NCBI RefSeq assembly: GCF_037969875.1
Contig: NZ_CP150218.1
Coordinates: 5,766,001-5,830,000 of the forward strand
Source of the DNA: Paenibacillus sp. FSL R7-0337
Lineage (GTDB): Bacteria > Bacillota > Bacilli > Paenibacillales > Paenibacillaceae
DNA length: 64,000 nt
Reading direction: 5' to 3'
Under the pieces are notes generated by a model. It searched no databases, was not told the origin of the DNA, and was given only the letters and a program-made list of their open reading frames with translations. The number at the start of each line of letters is the position of its first letter. Within the stretch, counting starts at the first letter, position 1. This document shows, piece after piece, positions 8,532 to 16,856 of this stretch. Both the position numbers and the translations under genes were made by a program.

Positions 8532-9728
8532 ATGAAGAAAATTGGGGCCATTATCTTGTCGACAGTATTGACTGCGGTATTAGCATCCGGCTGCGGCAAC
8601 AACACAGAGAACAGCGGTAACTCTGCAAGCGGCGGCAACACGGCCGGAGGCACCATCAAGATCGGGGCTGACCTTGAGCTCACAGGCGGTCAGGCTTCTT
8701 TCGGCGACTCCGCATCCAAGGGCGCGAAGCTGGCGGTTCAGCAGATCAACGCCGCAGGCGGTGTACTCGGCAAGCAGCTGGAACTGGTAGTTGCAGACAA
8801 TGCATCGAAGTCTGAAGAAGCTACCCAGGCGGCACAGAAGCTGATCACCAATGACAAGGTCGTGACCATTATCGGCGCATCCACTTCGACCAACACGCTG
8901 GGGATCGTTCCGGTAGCTACGGAGAAAAAGATTCCGCTTGTCTCGGTAGGGGCTACCAATCCGAAGGTTACTGTGGATGAGCGCAGCGGCAATGTCAATG
9001 AATACGTGTTCCGCGCGGCGTTCATCGATCCGTTCCAGGGTGAGGTAATGGCTAACTTTGCGCTCGATTCCCTGAAGGCTAAGACGGCTGTCATCTACAC
9101 CGATACTTCGTCCGACTACTCCAAGGGTCTGCAAAAGTTCTTCGAAGAGACCTTCAAGGCTAAAGGCGGCGAGGTGCTGAGCCAGGAGTCTTACCAGCAG
9201 AAGGATTCGGACTTCAAGGCAGTTCTGACCCGCATCAAAGCAGCGAACCCGGATGTCATCTACCTGCCTGGTTATTATGAAGAAGTAGGTAAAATTGTGA
9301 AGCAGGCCCGTGAAATGGGCATCACCGTTCCGTTTCTGGGCGGCGACGGCTGGGATTCCCCGCAGCTGGCGGAAATCGCCGGTGCCAAAGCGCTGGAGAA
9401 TACGTTCATGTCCAATCACTACTCGCCTGAAGATACAGCACCTGAAGTAACCAGCTTCGTGGACGCCTACAAAGCGGCTAACGGCGGAGCGGTTCCCGAT
9501 GGGATGGCGGCCCTGGGTTATGATGCCCTGAAGCTGGTGGCTGATGCGATCACCCGTGCGGGTGAAGCTGATCCGGCCAAGATCACCGAAGCGCTGGCAG
9601 CGACTAAGGATCTGCAGCTTGCTACAGGCAAAATCACCCTGAACGACAAGCATGACCCGGTCAAAGCGGCGGTTGTGCTGAAATTTGTTGACGGGAAGCA
9701 AACCTTTGAGACCAAGGTTAATCCTTAA
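8532..9728 (+). CDS. Branched-chain amino acid ABC transporter substrate-binding lipoprotein
   Basis: A 398-residue secreted binding protein of the LivJ/LivK type. The N-terminus is a lipoprotein signal (MKKIGAII, hydrophobic core, lipobox ASGC with Cys near residue 21), followed by a Gly/Ser/Asn-rich linker. The mature part starts with IKIGADLELTGGQASFGDSA, typical of the periplasmic binding fold type I, and contains IGASTSTNTLGIVPVA for ligand binding. It would be anchored to the outer face of the membrane and deliver amino acids to LivHMGF. AGGAGG precedes the ATG. The 75-base gap from livF lacks a terminator, so it is probably co-transcribed. Confidence 0.93.
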   Translation: MKKIGAIILSTVLTAVLASGCGNNTENSGNSASGGNTAGGTIKIGADLELTGGQASFGDSASKGAKLAVQQINAAGGVLGKQLELVVADNASKSEEATQAAQKLITNDKVVTIIGASTSTNTLGIVPVATEKKIPLVSVGATNPKVTVDERSGNVNEYVFRAAFIDPFQGEVMANFALDSLKAKTAVIYTDTSSDYSKGLQKFFEETFKAKGGEVLSQESYQQKDSDFKAVLTRIKAANPDVIYLPGYYEEVGKIVKQAREMGITVPFLGGDGWDSPQLAEIAGAKALENTFMSNHYSPEDTAPEVTSFVDAYKAANGGAVPDGMAALGYDALKLVADAITRAGEADPAKITEALAATKDLQLATGKITLNDKHDPVKAAVVLKFVDGKQTFETKVNP

Positions 9729-9820
9729 GGAGCGAAATTGCATATACTAAGGTGAAGGGAACGGGCCGCCGGGCCGCAGGAGGCCAGGGGGCCTCTTGCC
9801 TCACCTTAACCATGAAGAGG

Positions 9821-9847
9821 AAGGCCCCGAAGGGGAGCCTTTCTTTT
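9821..9847 (+). terminator. Terminator after the liv operon
   Basis: AAGGCCCC and GGGGAGCCTT pair (one bulged A) around a GAA loop, followed by TCTTTT. It lies about 100 bases downstream of the binding-protein stop. Confidence 0.75.
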
Positions 9848-9882
9848 CGCATCTCACAAGGATAAAATGTTGACTATACTTA

Positions 9883-9953
9883 CACAACTAAGCAGATGCT
9901 TCCGAAGCGAGTTGTGCCGGTGAGATATCAAGGAAGGCTATGCTAACACAACT
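9883..9953 (+). promoter_or_regulatory. Triple CACAACT motif upstream of ald
   Basis: CACAACT occurs at 9883-9889, inverted as AGTTGTG at 9910-9916, and again direct at 9947-9953, just before the ald ribosome binding site. The first pair is an inverted repeat with a 20-base centre. A TATACT hexamer at about 9874-9879 could be the -10 element. The arrangement resembles operator sites for a dimeric regulator. In Bacillus subtilis ald is activated by AdeR, but no adeR-like gene is present here, so the link is speculative. Confidence 0.35.
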
Positions 9954-9969
9954 TTGAGGGGGAATCGGC

Positions 9970-11103
9970 ATGATTATTGGCGTACCCGCAGAAATCAAGA
10001 ATAACGAGAACCGCGTCGCCATCACCCCGGCCGGGGTGGAAGCGCTCCGGAAGGCAGGTCATGAAGTCTACATCCAAGCTTCAGCCGGAGCAGGCAGCGG
10101 CATGGGTGACAAGGAATACTCAGATAAAGGTGCAGTGATTCTGGATACGGCTGCTGAGGTCTGGAGCAAGGCAGAGATGATTATCAAGGTGAAGGAGCCG
10201 CTGCCGGAGGAGTACGGTTATTTCCGCAAAGGCTTGATTCTATTCACCTATCTGCATCTGGCACCTGAAGCGGAGCTGACCAAAGCGCTGGTGGAGAGCA
10301 GTGTGACCGCCGTGGGCTATGAGACGATTCAACTTGAGGACGGCTCGCTGCCGCTGCTGATTCCGATGAGTGAGGTCGCCGGACGCATGGCGGTGCAGAT
10401 TGGTGCCGGGCTGCTGGAGAAGCCGCATGGCGGCAAAGGCGTTCTGCTGGGCGGGGTACCTGGCGTACAACCGGGAGAGGTGGTCATTGTCGGCGGCGGA
10501 ATTGTCGGCACAAATGCGGCGAAGATAGCACTGGGCATGGGGGCACGTGTCACCGTTCTGGATCTGAATGCGGGCCGTCTGCGCGCGCTGGATGATATTT
10601 TTGGCGGACGGCTGGTGACCGTGATGTCGGATTCCTATCATCTGGAGCAGGCTGTGCGCCGGGCGGATCTGCTGATCGGGGCAGTGCTGATTCCCGGTGC
10701 CCGTGCGCCGAAGCTGGTTAAGGAGTATATGGTGAAGCAGATGGAAGAGGGCTCTGTCATCGTGGATGTTGCAATTGATCAGGGCGGGTCGATTGAGACC
10801 ATTGACCGGATCACCACACATGAGAACCCGACGTATGTGAAGCATGGCGTAGTCCACTACGCCGTAGCCAACATGCCTGGAGCGGTCGCCCGGACTTCGA
10901 CACTGGCGCTGACCAATGTGACGATCCCCTACGCGCTACAGATTGCCAATCTGGGCATTCATGCGGCTGCGGTGAAGAACGCGGCGCTTGCGCGCGGCCT
11001 GAATGTGGTAGCTGGACAGGTGACCAATGCTGCGGTGGCCGGGAGTCTGGGGTATGAATACGCGGATGGAATCCAGGTGCTGGCTGCGGGCGGGGAGAAG
11101 TGA
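9970..11103 (+). CDS. ald: Alanine dehydrogenase
   Basis: A 377-residue cytosolic enzyme that reversibly deaminates L-alanine to pyruvate and ammonium with NAD+. The N-terminus MIIGVPAEIKNNENRVAITP is diagnostic. The catalytic pair is in the expected places: Lys75 in KVKEPLPEEY and His96 in TYLHLAPEAEL. The NAD-binding loop GGGIVGTNAAKIALGMG lies near residue 175, and the quinone-like family motif IDQGGSIET near residue 270. The length matches the family. Start ATG is preceded by GAGGGGG. It stands alone after the liv operon, consistent with use of imported amino acids as a carbon and nitrogen source or during sporulation. Confidence 0.96.
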   Translation: MIIGVPAEIKNNENRVAITPAGVEALRKAGHEVYIQASAGAGSGMGDKEYSDKGAVILDTAAEVWSKAEMIIKVKEPLPEEYGYFRKGLILFTYLHLAPEAELTKALVESSVTAVGYETIQLEDGSLPLLIPMSEVAGRMAVQIGAGLLEKPHGGKGVLLGGVPGVQPGEVVIVGGGIVGTNAAKIALGMGARVTVLDLNAGRLRALDDIFGGRLVTVMSDSYHLEQAVRRADLLIGAVLIPGARAPKLVKEYMVKQMEEGSVIVDVAIDQGGSIETIDRITTHENPTYVKHGVVHYAVANMPGAVARTSTLALTNVTIPYALQIANLGIHAAAVKNAALARGLNVVAGQVTNAAVAGSLGYEYADGIQVLAAGGEK

Positions 11104-11111
11104 TCTTAAGA

Positions 11112-11155
11112 GGGGAGAAGCAGAGACTGCACACTGTAGTTCTCCCCGTATTTTC
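11112..11155 (+). terminator. Terminator after ald
   Basis: GGGGAGAA (11112-11119) pairs perfectly with TTCTCCCC (11140-11147), followed by GTATTTT. The interior can form a further short stem. Confidence 0.65.
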
Positions 11156-11182
11156 CAGGAAAGTTGACCTTCAAAAAAAGGC

Positions 11183-11211
11183 TTGTCAAATGGACTAAGG
11201 TTTGATATACT
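11183..11211 (+). promoter_or_regulatory. Sigma-A promoter of the tRNA operon
   Basis: TTGTCA at 11183-11188 and TATACT at 11206-11211 are separated by exactly 17 bases, 35 bases ahead of tRNA-Glu. Confidence 0.85.
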
Positions 11212-11245
11212 CATTTTTGTTGTCACAAAGAAAAAACATAAATTT

Positions 11246-11320
11246 GGCTCGTTGGTCAAGGGGTTAAGACACCTCCCTTTCACGGAGGTAACATGGGTTC
11301 GAATCCCATACGAGTCACCA
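11246..11320 (+). tRNA. tRNA-Glu (TTC anticodon)
   Basis: The acceptor stem GGCTCGT pairs with ACGAGTC, the anticodon stem is CCTCC/GGAGG around CTTTCAC-type loop with anticodon TTC, and the T loop is GGTTCGAATCCC. Length is 75 bases with an encoded CCA (11318-11320). Confidence 0.95.
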
Positions 11321-11324
11321 ATAT

Positions 11325-11407
11325 GCGGTAGTGGTGGAATGGCAGACACGCTATCTTGAGGGGGTAGTGGGTGTATACCCGTGGAGGTTCGAGTCCTCTC
11401 TACCGCA
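11325..11407 (+). tRNA. tRNA-Leu (GAG anticodon)
   Basis: The acceptor stem GCGGTAG pairs with CTACCGC. The D arm contains GGTGGAATGGCAGACAC, the anticodon stem CTATC/GGTAG encloses loop TTGAGGG with anticodon GAG, a long variable arm (GTGGGTGTATACCC) marks a class II tRNA, and the T loop is GGTTCGAGTCC. CCA is not encoded. It follows tRNA-Glu by four bases and shares its transcript. Confidence 0.95.
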
Positions 11408-11425
11408 TACTAGGAAATGAGCAGG

Positions 11426-11459
11426 AACTCTTGAATGATCAAGGGTTTCTGTTTTTTTA
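11426..11459 (+). terminator. Terminator of the tRNA operon
   Basis: AACTCTTGA (11426-11434) pairs with TCAAGGGTT (11439-11447), followed by TCTGTTTTTTT. Confidence 0.88.
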
Positions 11460-11536
11460 TTATTATTAACTCAACTTTCGCACCTAGAAAAATGGCTTAA
11501 ACCCTTGAGCGCGTAAGGAGAATTCTGTAGGTTTAC

Positions 11537-12225
11537 TTGTATTTACAAAACACACCTCGCTTTTCCAAACTTTTTGCCACTCTTCACCTTGGAAAAACCT
11601 TAAGGCAAGTGGTATTTCAAATCTTTAGATCTTTCCAGTTTAGCCATTTTTCAAATCGTATTCTCGTTAGTTTTCGAAGGAAAGAACTGGTTTCAGCTTC
11701 TGGAAAGCGACCGCTTTGCTCCACTTAATTTTGTCATGCTGTCTTCCGCTAAAATCACCAACCGGGTATGCGAAATGTCTAGGGCTCTCTCCAAGCGCAG
11801 TCATGGGTACAAACGCCGGCTGGAGGCTTTTTTCGGAAACCAGATGCGGCCCTTGCTATGCTAAAACAGGCACTGCATACAGGATTTACCGCCGACTACG
11901 TCCTTATGGATAGCTGGTTTACACAAGCTCCACTTCTTCGTGAGCTTGCGGCCCAGGGGCTTCCTGTTATTGGTATGGTGAAAGAGATGAAGCGGCGTTA
12001 TCTCGCGCAAGGCAAGCGACTGACACTGCGTGAGGTATTTCAAAGCCTTCCTGCCTCGAGGGCAAAAGACATTAAAGGCTCCGTCATCGTACAAACAGCT
12101 TGTGGACTACCCATAAAGCTTGTTTTTGTCCGCAACCGGAATGAAAAACGGGAATGGCTAGCCATTTTAAGTACCGATGTGACGCTGGATGCCGTTGAGA
12201 TTGTAGGGTTCTACGGCATGTTCCG
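11537..12225 (+). pseudogene. Decayed DDE (IS4-like) transposase
   Basis: Pieces of one transposase lie in different frames. An N-terminal piece (11537-11700, KLFATLHLGKTLRQ) resembles the start of IS4-type transposases. A middle piece (about 11733-11833) reads SSAKITNRV and SHGYKRRLEAF. After a frameshift at a run of six T's (about 11828-11833) it continues as RKPDAALAMLKQALHTGFTADYVLMDSWF-like sequence, with the conserved DSWF around the second catalytic Asp, and runs to REWLAILSTD. The region holding the first catalytic Asp and the C-terminal third are missing. The element cannot be active. The family is recalled from motif style, not from a search. Confidence 0.65.
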
Positions 12226-12296
12226 TTTTAAACAATACGGTAACAGCGAGGCCACTGAAAAACTAACCTTTCCTGGTAAAGTCACAATCATATCTC

Positions 12297-12343
12297 AAAA
12301 AGACGACATCCATTCGTTTCTTCCGAATGGATGTCGTCTTTTT
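12297..12343 (+). terminator. 20-bp perfect hairpin, terminator-like
   Basis: AAAAAGACGACATCCATTCG (12297-12316) is perfectly complementary to 12324-12343 around a seven-base loop and ends in a T run. It sits between the transposase remains and the group II intron remains. It could terminate transcription in both directions or be the relic of an element end. Confidence 0.7.
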
Positions 12344-12359
12344 CTTGTTATTATTAACT

Positions 12360-12940
12360 TTCGTTTACTCCAAGAACCTAAGGGTAACATAATCTTAGGG
12401 AGGGGAGGAGCCCTGCTTTGTTTACGTTTCTCAAGGAGGTACGAATGAGTGAATGCCAAGCGGCTAACGAAACCTAAGGAAAAAGTTCAAGAACTCCAAG
12501 GAAAGTTAGGTCATGCGGTCAAGGAGAATAATAAGCGTAAATTCCAAGCCTTGTACGACAAAGTCTACCGGTGGGATGTACTATGCGAAGCCTGAACACG
12601 GGTGAAAGCGAATAAGGGAGCTGCGGGAGTGGATACCGTAACGCGCGCAGATGTTAAAGAACAAGGAGAAACAAGATTCCTCAAGGAATGCGAGCGAGAA
12701 CTAAAGGAAGGCAAGTACCATCCGCAGCCCGTACGGCGGCACTACATTCCCAAGAAAGATGGGAAGCCCAGACCGCTAGGCATCCCGACCTTACGGGACC
12801 GAGTGCTGCAGATGGCAACTAAACTACCGGTCAAAGTAGTTCAGGTAGATATTCGCAAGCGAAGAAGAGCCAACGGAGGAGATGGATGACGTACGGTTTG
12901 ATGAGGAGGGGTTGGTTTAAAGCCAGCCCTTTACTCTAGT
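12360..12940 (+). mobile_element. Remnant group II intron with 3' domain V-like end
   Basis: Besides the broken maturase, bases about 12848-12939 look like the 3' RNA end of a group II intron: GAAGAGCC and GACGTACGGTTTGATGAGG resemble domain V and its flank, followed by a GGTTGG/CCAGCC hairpin and TACTCTAG near the expected 3' splice site. The 5' boundary is not clear. An internal deletion of most of the intron-encoded protein joins the two ends. The AT-rich biosynthetic island starts immediately after it. Confidence 0.6.
12445..12889 (+). pseudogene. Group II intron reverse transcriptase/maturase, broken
   Basis: The frame starting at 12449 (AAGGAGGT upstream) reads AKRLTKPKEKVQELQGK, then KFQALYDKVYRWDVLCEA, the N-terminus of LtrA-like maturases. 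A TGA at about 12593 interrupts the frame where relatives have a tryptophan. After it the sequence continues with RVKANKGAAGVD, then PVRRHYIPKKDGKPRPLGIP and RDRVLQMA, which are RT blocks 0-1. Directly after RDRVLQMAT the reading jumps to unrelated sequence and stops at 12889, so the catalytic YxDD region, the maturase and any endonuclease domains are deleted. This is an inactive relic. Confidence 0.85.
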
Positions 12941-13239
12941 TCAAAAAAACTGTTGCTCATGATTCTGTTATAACTGTGTTGACGAATATAGCATTTTACT
13001 CGTTTTTAAGAGTGGTCGAGGGAAATGGAGATTTTAACTTTGTTTGAATGAAAAGTACCTTTTTAGACATTTATATTAAAAAAATTACAACATTTTCATG
13101 TTAGGTATTGCACAATATAACCAAAAGTGTAATTATGTAAGTGTATATATGTTTTTTCTTTGTTTAATTATGGGTTTATATATTAATGATTACATATTTG
13201 TATCTTTGACAAATTAATAATAATGGTGTGGAGGTAATT
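12941..13239 (+). other. AT-rich intergenic region ahead of the biosynthetic cluster
   Basis: There is no gene in these 300 bases. The composition drops sharply in GC compared with the sequence before 11.4 kb. The cluster promoter must lie here or further upstream. Several weak candidates exist, for example TTGCAC at 13108 with an A/T-rich hexamer 17 bases on, and TTGACA at 13206, which is too near the start codon. None is convincing. No riboswitch or regulator binding site is recognised. Confidence 0.4.
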
Positions 13240-14181
13240 ATGGTTATTAATGTTCAAGGTGTTACTAAGATTTACAAAGGTTCAGGTGGATCTGAGATCT
13301 TTGCTAACGATGACCTGAATCTAAGTGTCAAAGAGGGTGAGATTTTAGGCCTTTTAGGTCACAATGGAGCAGGGAAAACGACTCTGGTAAGCCAGATTAT
13401 AGGTTTAACTAAGCCGACTCGAGGCGAGATTTATGTTTTAGGGGAATCGGTAATTAACGACCCTGCCCGTGCTCGGAAATTATGTTCAATCCAGCCGCAG
13501 TCTCAGGTGCCGCTAGGAGAGCTGACTCCTTTGAAAGCGGTTACTATTATGGGGGAAATGCGAGGAGGGAAACAATCTGAAGTCATAAAACAGGCAGAGA
13601 GGCTATTTGAAGCACTGGATATCAGCCAATGGTCTAAGACGGAAGGGACCAAGCTATCCGGAGGCGTGCGCCGATTAACCGCTTTTTGCATGTCTGTGGT
13701 GCAGGCCGGGAAAATTATCATACTGGATGAACCTACCAATGATGTGGACCCTGTCCGTAGGCGATACCTCTGGAATGAAATCCGTAACCTAACCAAAGAA
13801 GGCGTGTCGGTAATTCTAGTAACACATAACGTTCTTGAAGCAGAGAAGGCAGTAGATAGAGTAGCCATTTTACATAAAGGAAAGATCATTACGCAAGGTA
13901 CTCCGTCAGAGGTGAAGGGTTCAATAAGCAGTCATTTACGTATTGAAGCGAGTTTATCCGCAGGAATAGACAAAGTGGATCTCCCGGGCTGGGCTCTTTC
14001 ATCCAATCAAGATAATGGGCGTATTGCAATATACATAAATCCAAATACTGTAGTCGAGGTAATTGAATGGGCGAAGTCTCAAATAGACGAAGGGAAGTTC
14101 CTGGATTATTCATTGTCCCCAACCTCACTTGAAGATGTGTATGTTAAATTGACAGGAGGAAAGGAGGGTTCGGCGCTATGA
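13240..14181 (+). CDS. ABC transporter ATP-binding protein (ABC-2 export type)
   Basis: A 313-residue ATPase with Walker A GHNGAGKTT near residue 42, signature LSGGVRRLTAF, Walker B IIILDEPTNDVDP and switch His in LVTHNVLEAE. The C-terminal 90 residues form the extra domain usual in DrrA/CcmA-type exporters. ATG at 13240 has GGAGG five bases upstream and is preferred over an in-frame start at 13228. It overlaps the permease gene by four bases. As the first gene of the cluster it is most likely the ATPase of a product exporter or self-resistance pump. The substrate is inferred from position only. Confidence 0.9.
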   Translation: MVINVQGVTKIYKGSGGSEIFANDDLNLSVKEGEILGLLGHNGAGKTTLVSQIIGLTKPTRGEIYVLGESVINDPARARKLCSIQPQSQVPLGELTPLKAVTIMGEMRGGKQSEVIKQAERLFEALDISQWSKTEGTKLSGGVRRLTAFCMSVVQAGKIIILDEPTNDVDPVRRRYLWNEIRNLTKEGVSVILVTHNVLEAEKAVDRVAILHKGKIITQGTPSEVKGSISSHLRIEASLSAGIDKVDLPGWALSSNQDNGRIAIYINPNTVVEVIEWAKSQIDEGKFLDYSLSPTSLEDVYVKLTGGKEGSAL

Positions 14182-14909
14182 ACTTTATAAAGCAAGTTAA
14201 TTATGTATTTGCTATGCAATTTAATAGAACCAAGGGATTCCTCGTGTTCTTTGCCATTATTCAAATCATGGTTTCAGTAGGGATTGTTATTGGTTTTACT
14301 TATCTGTTTGAAAATCCTGATTCAAATTCGATGCTGTTTCTGGCAACAGGTGCTCCAACGATCATTCTGACAATGACGGGGTTGGTTATTTTACCGCAAC
14401 AGTTGGCTACTTCAAAGGTCGAAGGATATATTGAATTTATTCGCACATGGCCAGTAAATCGCGCATCTGTTATTGTTTCGGATACATTGGTATGGCTGAT
14501 GATAACGGTACCCGGAATATCGATTGCAACCATTATTTCACAGCTCACCTTTCAACCTGGATTTGATTTTTCGTGGACCATTGTTCCGGCATTTCTGCTT
14601 ACTGCACTAACCTGTATTGGAATTGGTTCCGGTTTTTCTTATGCGTTGCCAGGTAATGCTGCTATGGCGCTTTCTCAAGTATTGGCATTTGCAACGCTCA
14701 TGTTCTCACCAATTAACTTTCCGATTGATAGACTGCCGGAATGGCTTCAGCTCACCCATCATGTCTTGCCTATATATTCAATGGCGGAAGTGATGCGTTC
14801 TGCTATGGCTGCTTCTACTTTCGCAGTGGACTGGTGGCACTATGTTAATTTGTCCATTTGGTGTGTTCTCGGTTATGGAGGCGCAATTTATATTCTGAAC
14901 AAGAAATAA
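14178..14909 (+). CDS. ABC-2 type transporter permease
   Basis: A 243-residue membrane protein with six predicted hydrophobic segments, matching the permease half of ABC-2 exporters such as DrrB. The cytoplasmic N-terminus MNFIKQVNYVFAMQFNRTKG precedes the first segment, and the segment around residues 180-195 (LPEWLQLTHHVLPIYSMAEVMR) resembles the conserved ABC-2 loop. ATGA overlap with the ATPase gene shows translational coupling. It probably exports the cluster product or gives self-resistance. It has no close partner elsewhere in the window; the second ABC system at 58-61 kb is of a different type. Confidence 0.87.
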   Translation: MNFIKQVNYVFAMQFNRTKGFLVFFAIIQIMVSVGIVIGFTYLFENPDSNSMLFLATGAPTIILTMTGLVILPQQLATSKVEGYIEFIRTWPVNRASVIVSDTLVWLMITVPGISIATIISQLTFQPGFDFSWTIVPAFLLTALTCIGIGSGFSYALPGNAAMALSQVLAFATLMFSPINFPIDRLPEWLQLTHHVLPIYSMAEVMRSAMAASTFAVDWWHYVNLSIWCVLGYGGAIYILNKK

Positions 14910-14940
14910 TATTCTTATCTAACTATGCCAACGGAAAGGG

Positions 14941-15813
14941 ATGATTTCTATTATCGGAGTGGTCGCGGTGGTAGGAGCAGGAGTAATGGGGGGAGATGTC
15001 GCGGCGACGGCAGCATTCCATGGATATAAAGTCATTGTAAAAGATGTTGATCCTGAGGCTCTGGCAAAGGCGCCTCATATCATTCGCCAGAATATCAGAA
15101 AGTATAAGATGATTTCTCAGGATCTTCAGAATTGGAATATATCGGACATTCTCTCCAGAATTACGTTTAGTGACAGCTATGAAGGCTTTGAGCAGGCATC
15201 CTGGATTATTGAGAACACCACTGAGGATGTAGAGGTGAAAAGCGCAGTCTTCAGAGAGCTGTGTGAAGTATGCTCATCAAATGTAAGGTTTGCTGTAAAT
15301 ACCAGTTGTATTACAATTACCCAGCTGGCAGGTCTTGTTCCCCAGCCTGAGCGAGTTATTGGAATGCATTTTATGAATCCCGTGCCGTTGAAAGGCATTG
15401 TTGAGACGATCCGGGGGTTTCATACTTCTGATGAGACGATTGAAGCTTCCGAAGCTTTTCTTAGAAGCCTTGGTAAGACATCGGTTCTAGTTCAGGATTC
15501 TCCGGGCTTCGTATCAAACCGACTATCACACTTGTTCATGAACGAGGCAGCCTTCTTGGTTCAAGAGCAGGTGGCTGAGCCGGAACAGATTGACACATTA
15601 TTCAAACAGGGATACGGCCATAAGATGGGCCCGCTGGAAACTGCGGATCTAATCGGGCTGGATACCGTTGTGCGTTCTCTTGATGTACTCTACCAAAATT
15701 ATCAGGACCCTAAGTTTCGGTGTTGTCCGCTTCTGAAAAAGATGGTTGACGCCGGGCTGAAGGGCCGTAAAAGTGGTCGGGGCTTTTATACATATAATGA
15801 GAGAGGAATATGA
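14941..15813 (+). CDS. 3-hydroxyacyl-CoA dehydrogenase-like protein (FkbK type)
   Basis: A 290-residue NAD-dependent dehydrogenase with GAGVMGGDVAATAA as the Rossmann motif and the 3-hydroxybutyryl-CoA dehydrogenase signature region around MNPVPLKGIVETI and DSPGFVSNRL. In FK520/ansamitocin-type pathways the homologue FkbK oxidises the hydroxyl of ACP-bound glycerate on the way to hydroxymalonyl- or methoxymalonyl-ACP. The three genes that follow (FkbH-, FkbJ- and FkbI-like) complete this set. The start is uncertain: ATG 14941 has GGAAAGGG directly abutting it, and GTG at 14959 would also give a normal family N-terminus. It overlaps the next gene by four bases. Confidence 0.85.
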   Translation: MISIIGVVAVVGAGVMGGDVAATAAFHGYKVIVKDVDPEALAKAPHIIRQNIRKYKMISQDLQNWNISDILSRITFSDSYEGFEQASWIIENTTEDVEVKSAVFRELCEVCSSNVRFAVNTSCITITQLAGLVPQPERVIGMHFMNPVPLKGIVETIRGFHTSDETIEASEAFLRSLGKTSVLVQDSPGFVSNRLSHLFMNEAAFLVQEQVAEPEQIDTLFKQGYGHKMGPLETADLIGLDTVVRSLDVLYQNYQDPKFRCCPLLKKMVDAGLKGRKSGRGFYTYNERGI

Positions 15814-16856
15814 ATTTGAAGGACATAAAATGTGTAATCTGGGACCTCGACAATACTCTATGGGAGGGGGTACTGCTGGAGGGAGATCAGCTTTACTTGA
15901 AACCGGGTATTTCGGAGATTTTACAAATTTTAGACTCAAGGGGTATTCTTTTATCTATCGCCAGTAAAAACAACTATAAGGAAACGATGGAGTACTTAGA
16001 ACAAGTTGGACTTGCCCATTACTTTCTCTATCCGCAGATTGGATGGGGGCCCAAATCTATTTCTGTAGCTAATATCCAAAAAAGCCTGAATATCGGTATG
16101 GACACCATTCTTTTTATAGATGACCAGATCTTTGAGCGGGATGAGGTAAGCGCGGCACATCCGGAAGTTAGTATTGTGGATGCTTCTAACTATAATAAGC
16201 TGCTGGGAATGGCAACTCTAATGCCAAAAGTAATCACTGAGGATAGCTGCAGGCGCAGGCTAATGTATATAGAGGAGCAACAGCGCAAAGGGGACGAGCT
16301 AGTATACCAAGGTACGCCCATTGATTTCTTGAAAAGCCTGAACATGGTATTCACCATATCTAAAGCTAACGAATCGGATCTGCAGCGTGCAGAGGAATTG
16401 ACGGTTCGCACGAATCAGCTTAACTCAACGGGAGTTCAGTACAGTTCTGATGAACTTAAGGAATTGTTAAATTCCCCGCATCATCATTTGTGGATTTGTG
16501 AGCTGACGGATAAATACGGCTCTTACGGTAAGATTGGGTTGGTGCTGGTAGAGGTACAAGAAGAGGCTTGGGTTATTCATCTGTTGCTGATGTCCTGCCG
16601 GGTAATTTCCAGGGGAGTAGGAACCGTCCTGCTGTCTTTCTTGATGAAAGAAGCCAAAGCGCAAGCTAAAGGATTAAGAGCTGTTTTTCGGCGGACAGAA
16701 CGTAACCGCCAGATGTTATTGACCTATCAGTTTGCTAACTTCGTGGAACGTGAATGTGTTGAAGATATCATAATCTTTGAGAACGATCTTACGAAGATTC
16801 AAGAATACCCGCCATATATTCAAGTGGATTCTCTTAGTAAAGGAGGAATAGCATGA
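15810..16856 (+). CDS. FkbH-like HAD-superfamily glyceryl-ACP synthase
   Basis: A 348-residue HAD-IIIC protein. The nucleophile motif WDLDNTLWEG is at residues about 10-19, SIASKNNY is the second HAD motif, and FIDDQIFERDEV the acidic third motif. The C-terminal half resembles a GNAT acyltransferase. FkbH proteins take 1,3-bisphosphoglycerate, dephosphorylate it and load glyceryl onto a discrete ACP. The length is close to family members. The gene is coupled to the FkbK-like gene before it by ATGA and overlaps the ACP gene after it by four bases, which strongly supports a pathway to an oxygenated malonyl-ACP extender unit. Confidence 0.92.
   Translation: MNLKDIKCVIWDLDNTLWEGVLLEGDQLYLKPGISEILQILDSRGILLSIASKNNYKETMEYLEQVGLAHYFLYPQIGWGPKSISVANIQKSLNIGMDTILFIDDQIFERDEVSAAHPEVSIVDASNYNKLLGMATLMPKVITEDSCRRRLMYIEEQQRKGDELVYQGTPIDFLKSLNMVFTISKANESDLQRAEELTVRTNQLNSTGVQYSSDELKELLNSPHHHLWICELTDKYGSYGKIGLVLVEVQEEAWVIHLLLMSCRVISRGVGTVLLSFLMKEAKAQAKGLRAVFRRTERNRQMLLTYQFANFVERECVEDIIIFENDLTKIQEYPPYIQVDSLSKGGIA

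Noticed and set aside
8580..9743. Long minus-strand frame of 387 codons opposite the substrate-binding lipoprotein
   Set aside because: It is a shadow of the lipoprotein gene, which has a clear signal peptide, ribosome binding site and family motifs; the antisense product has no recognisable features.
11325..11407. tRNA-Leu as an attachment site for an integrated island
   Set aside because: I looked for a copy of the tRNA 3' end in the right border (62546-62806) and saw none; no integrase gene is present. Proximity alone is not enough.
13206..13235. TTGACA at 13206 as the cluster promoter
   Set aside because: A matching -10 element would fall on the ribosome binding site and the transcript would start within the coding region of the first gene.
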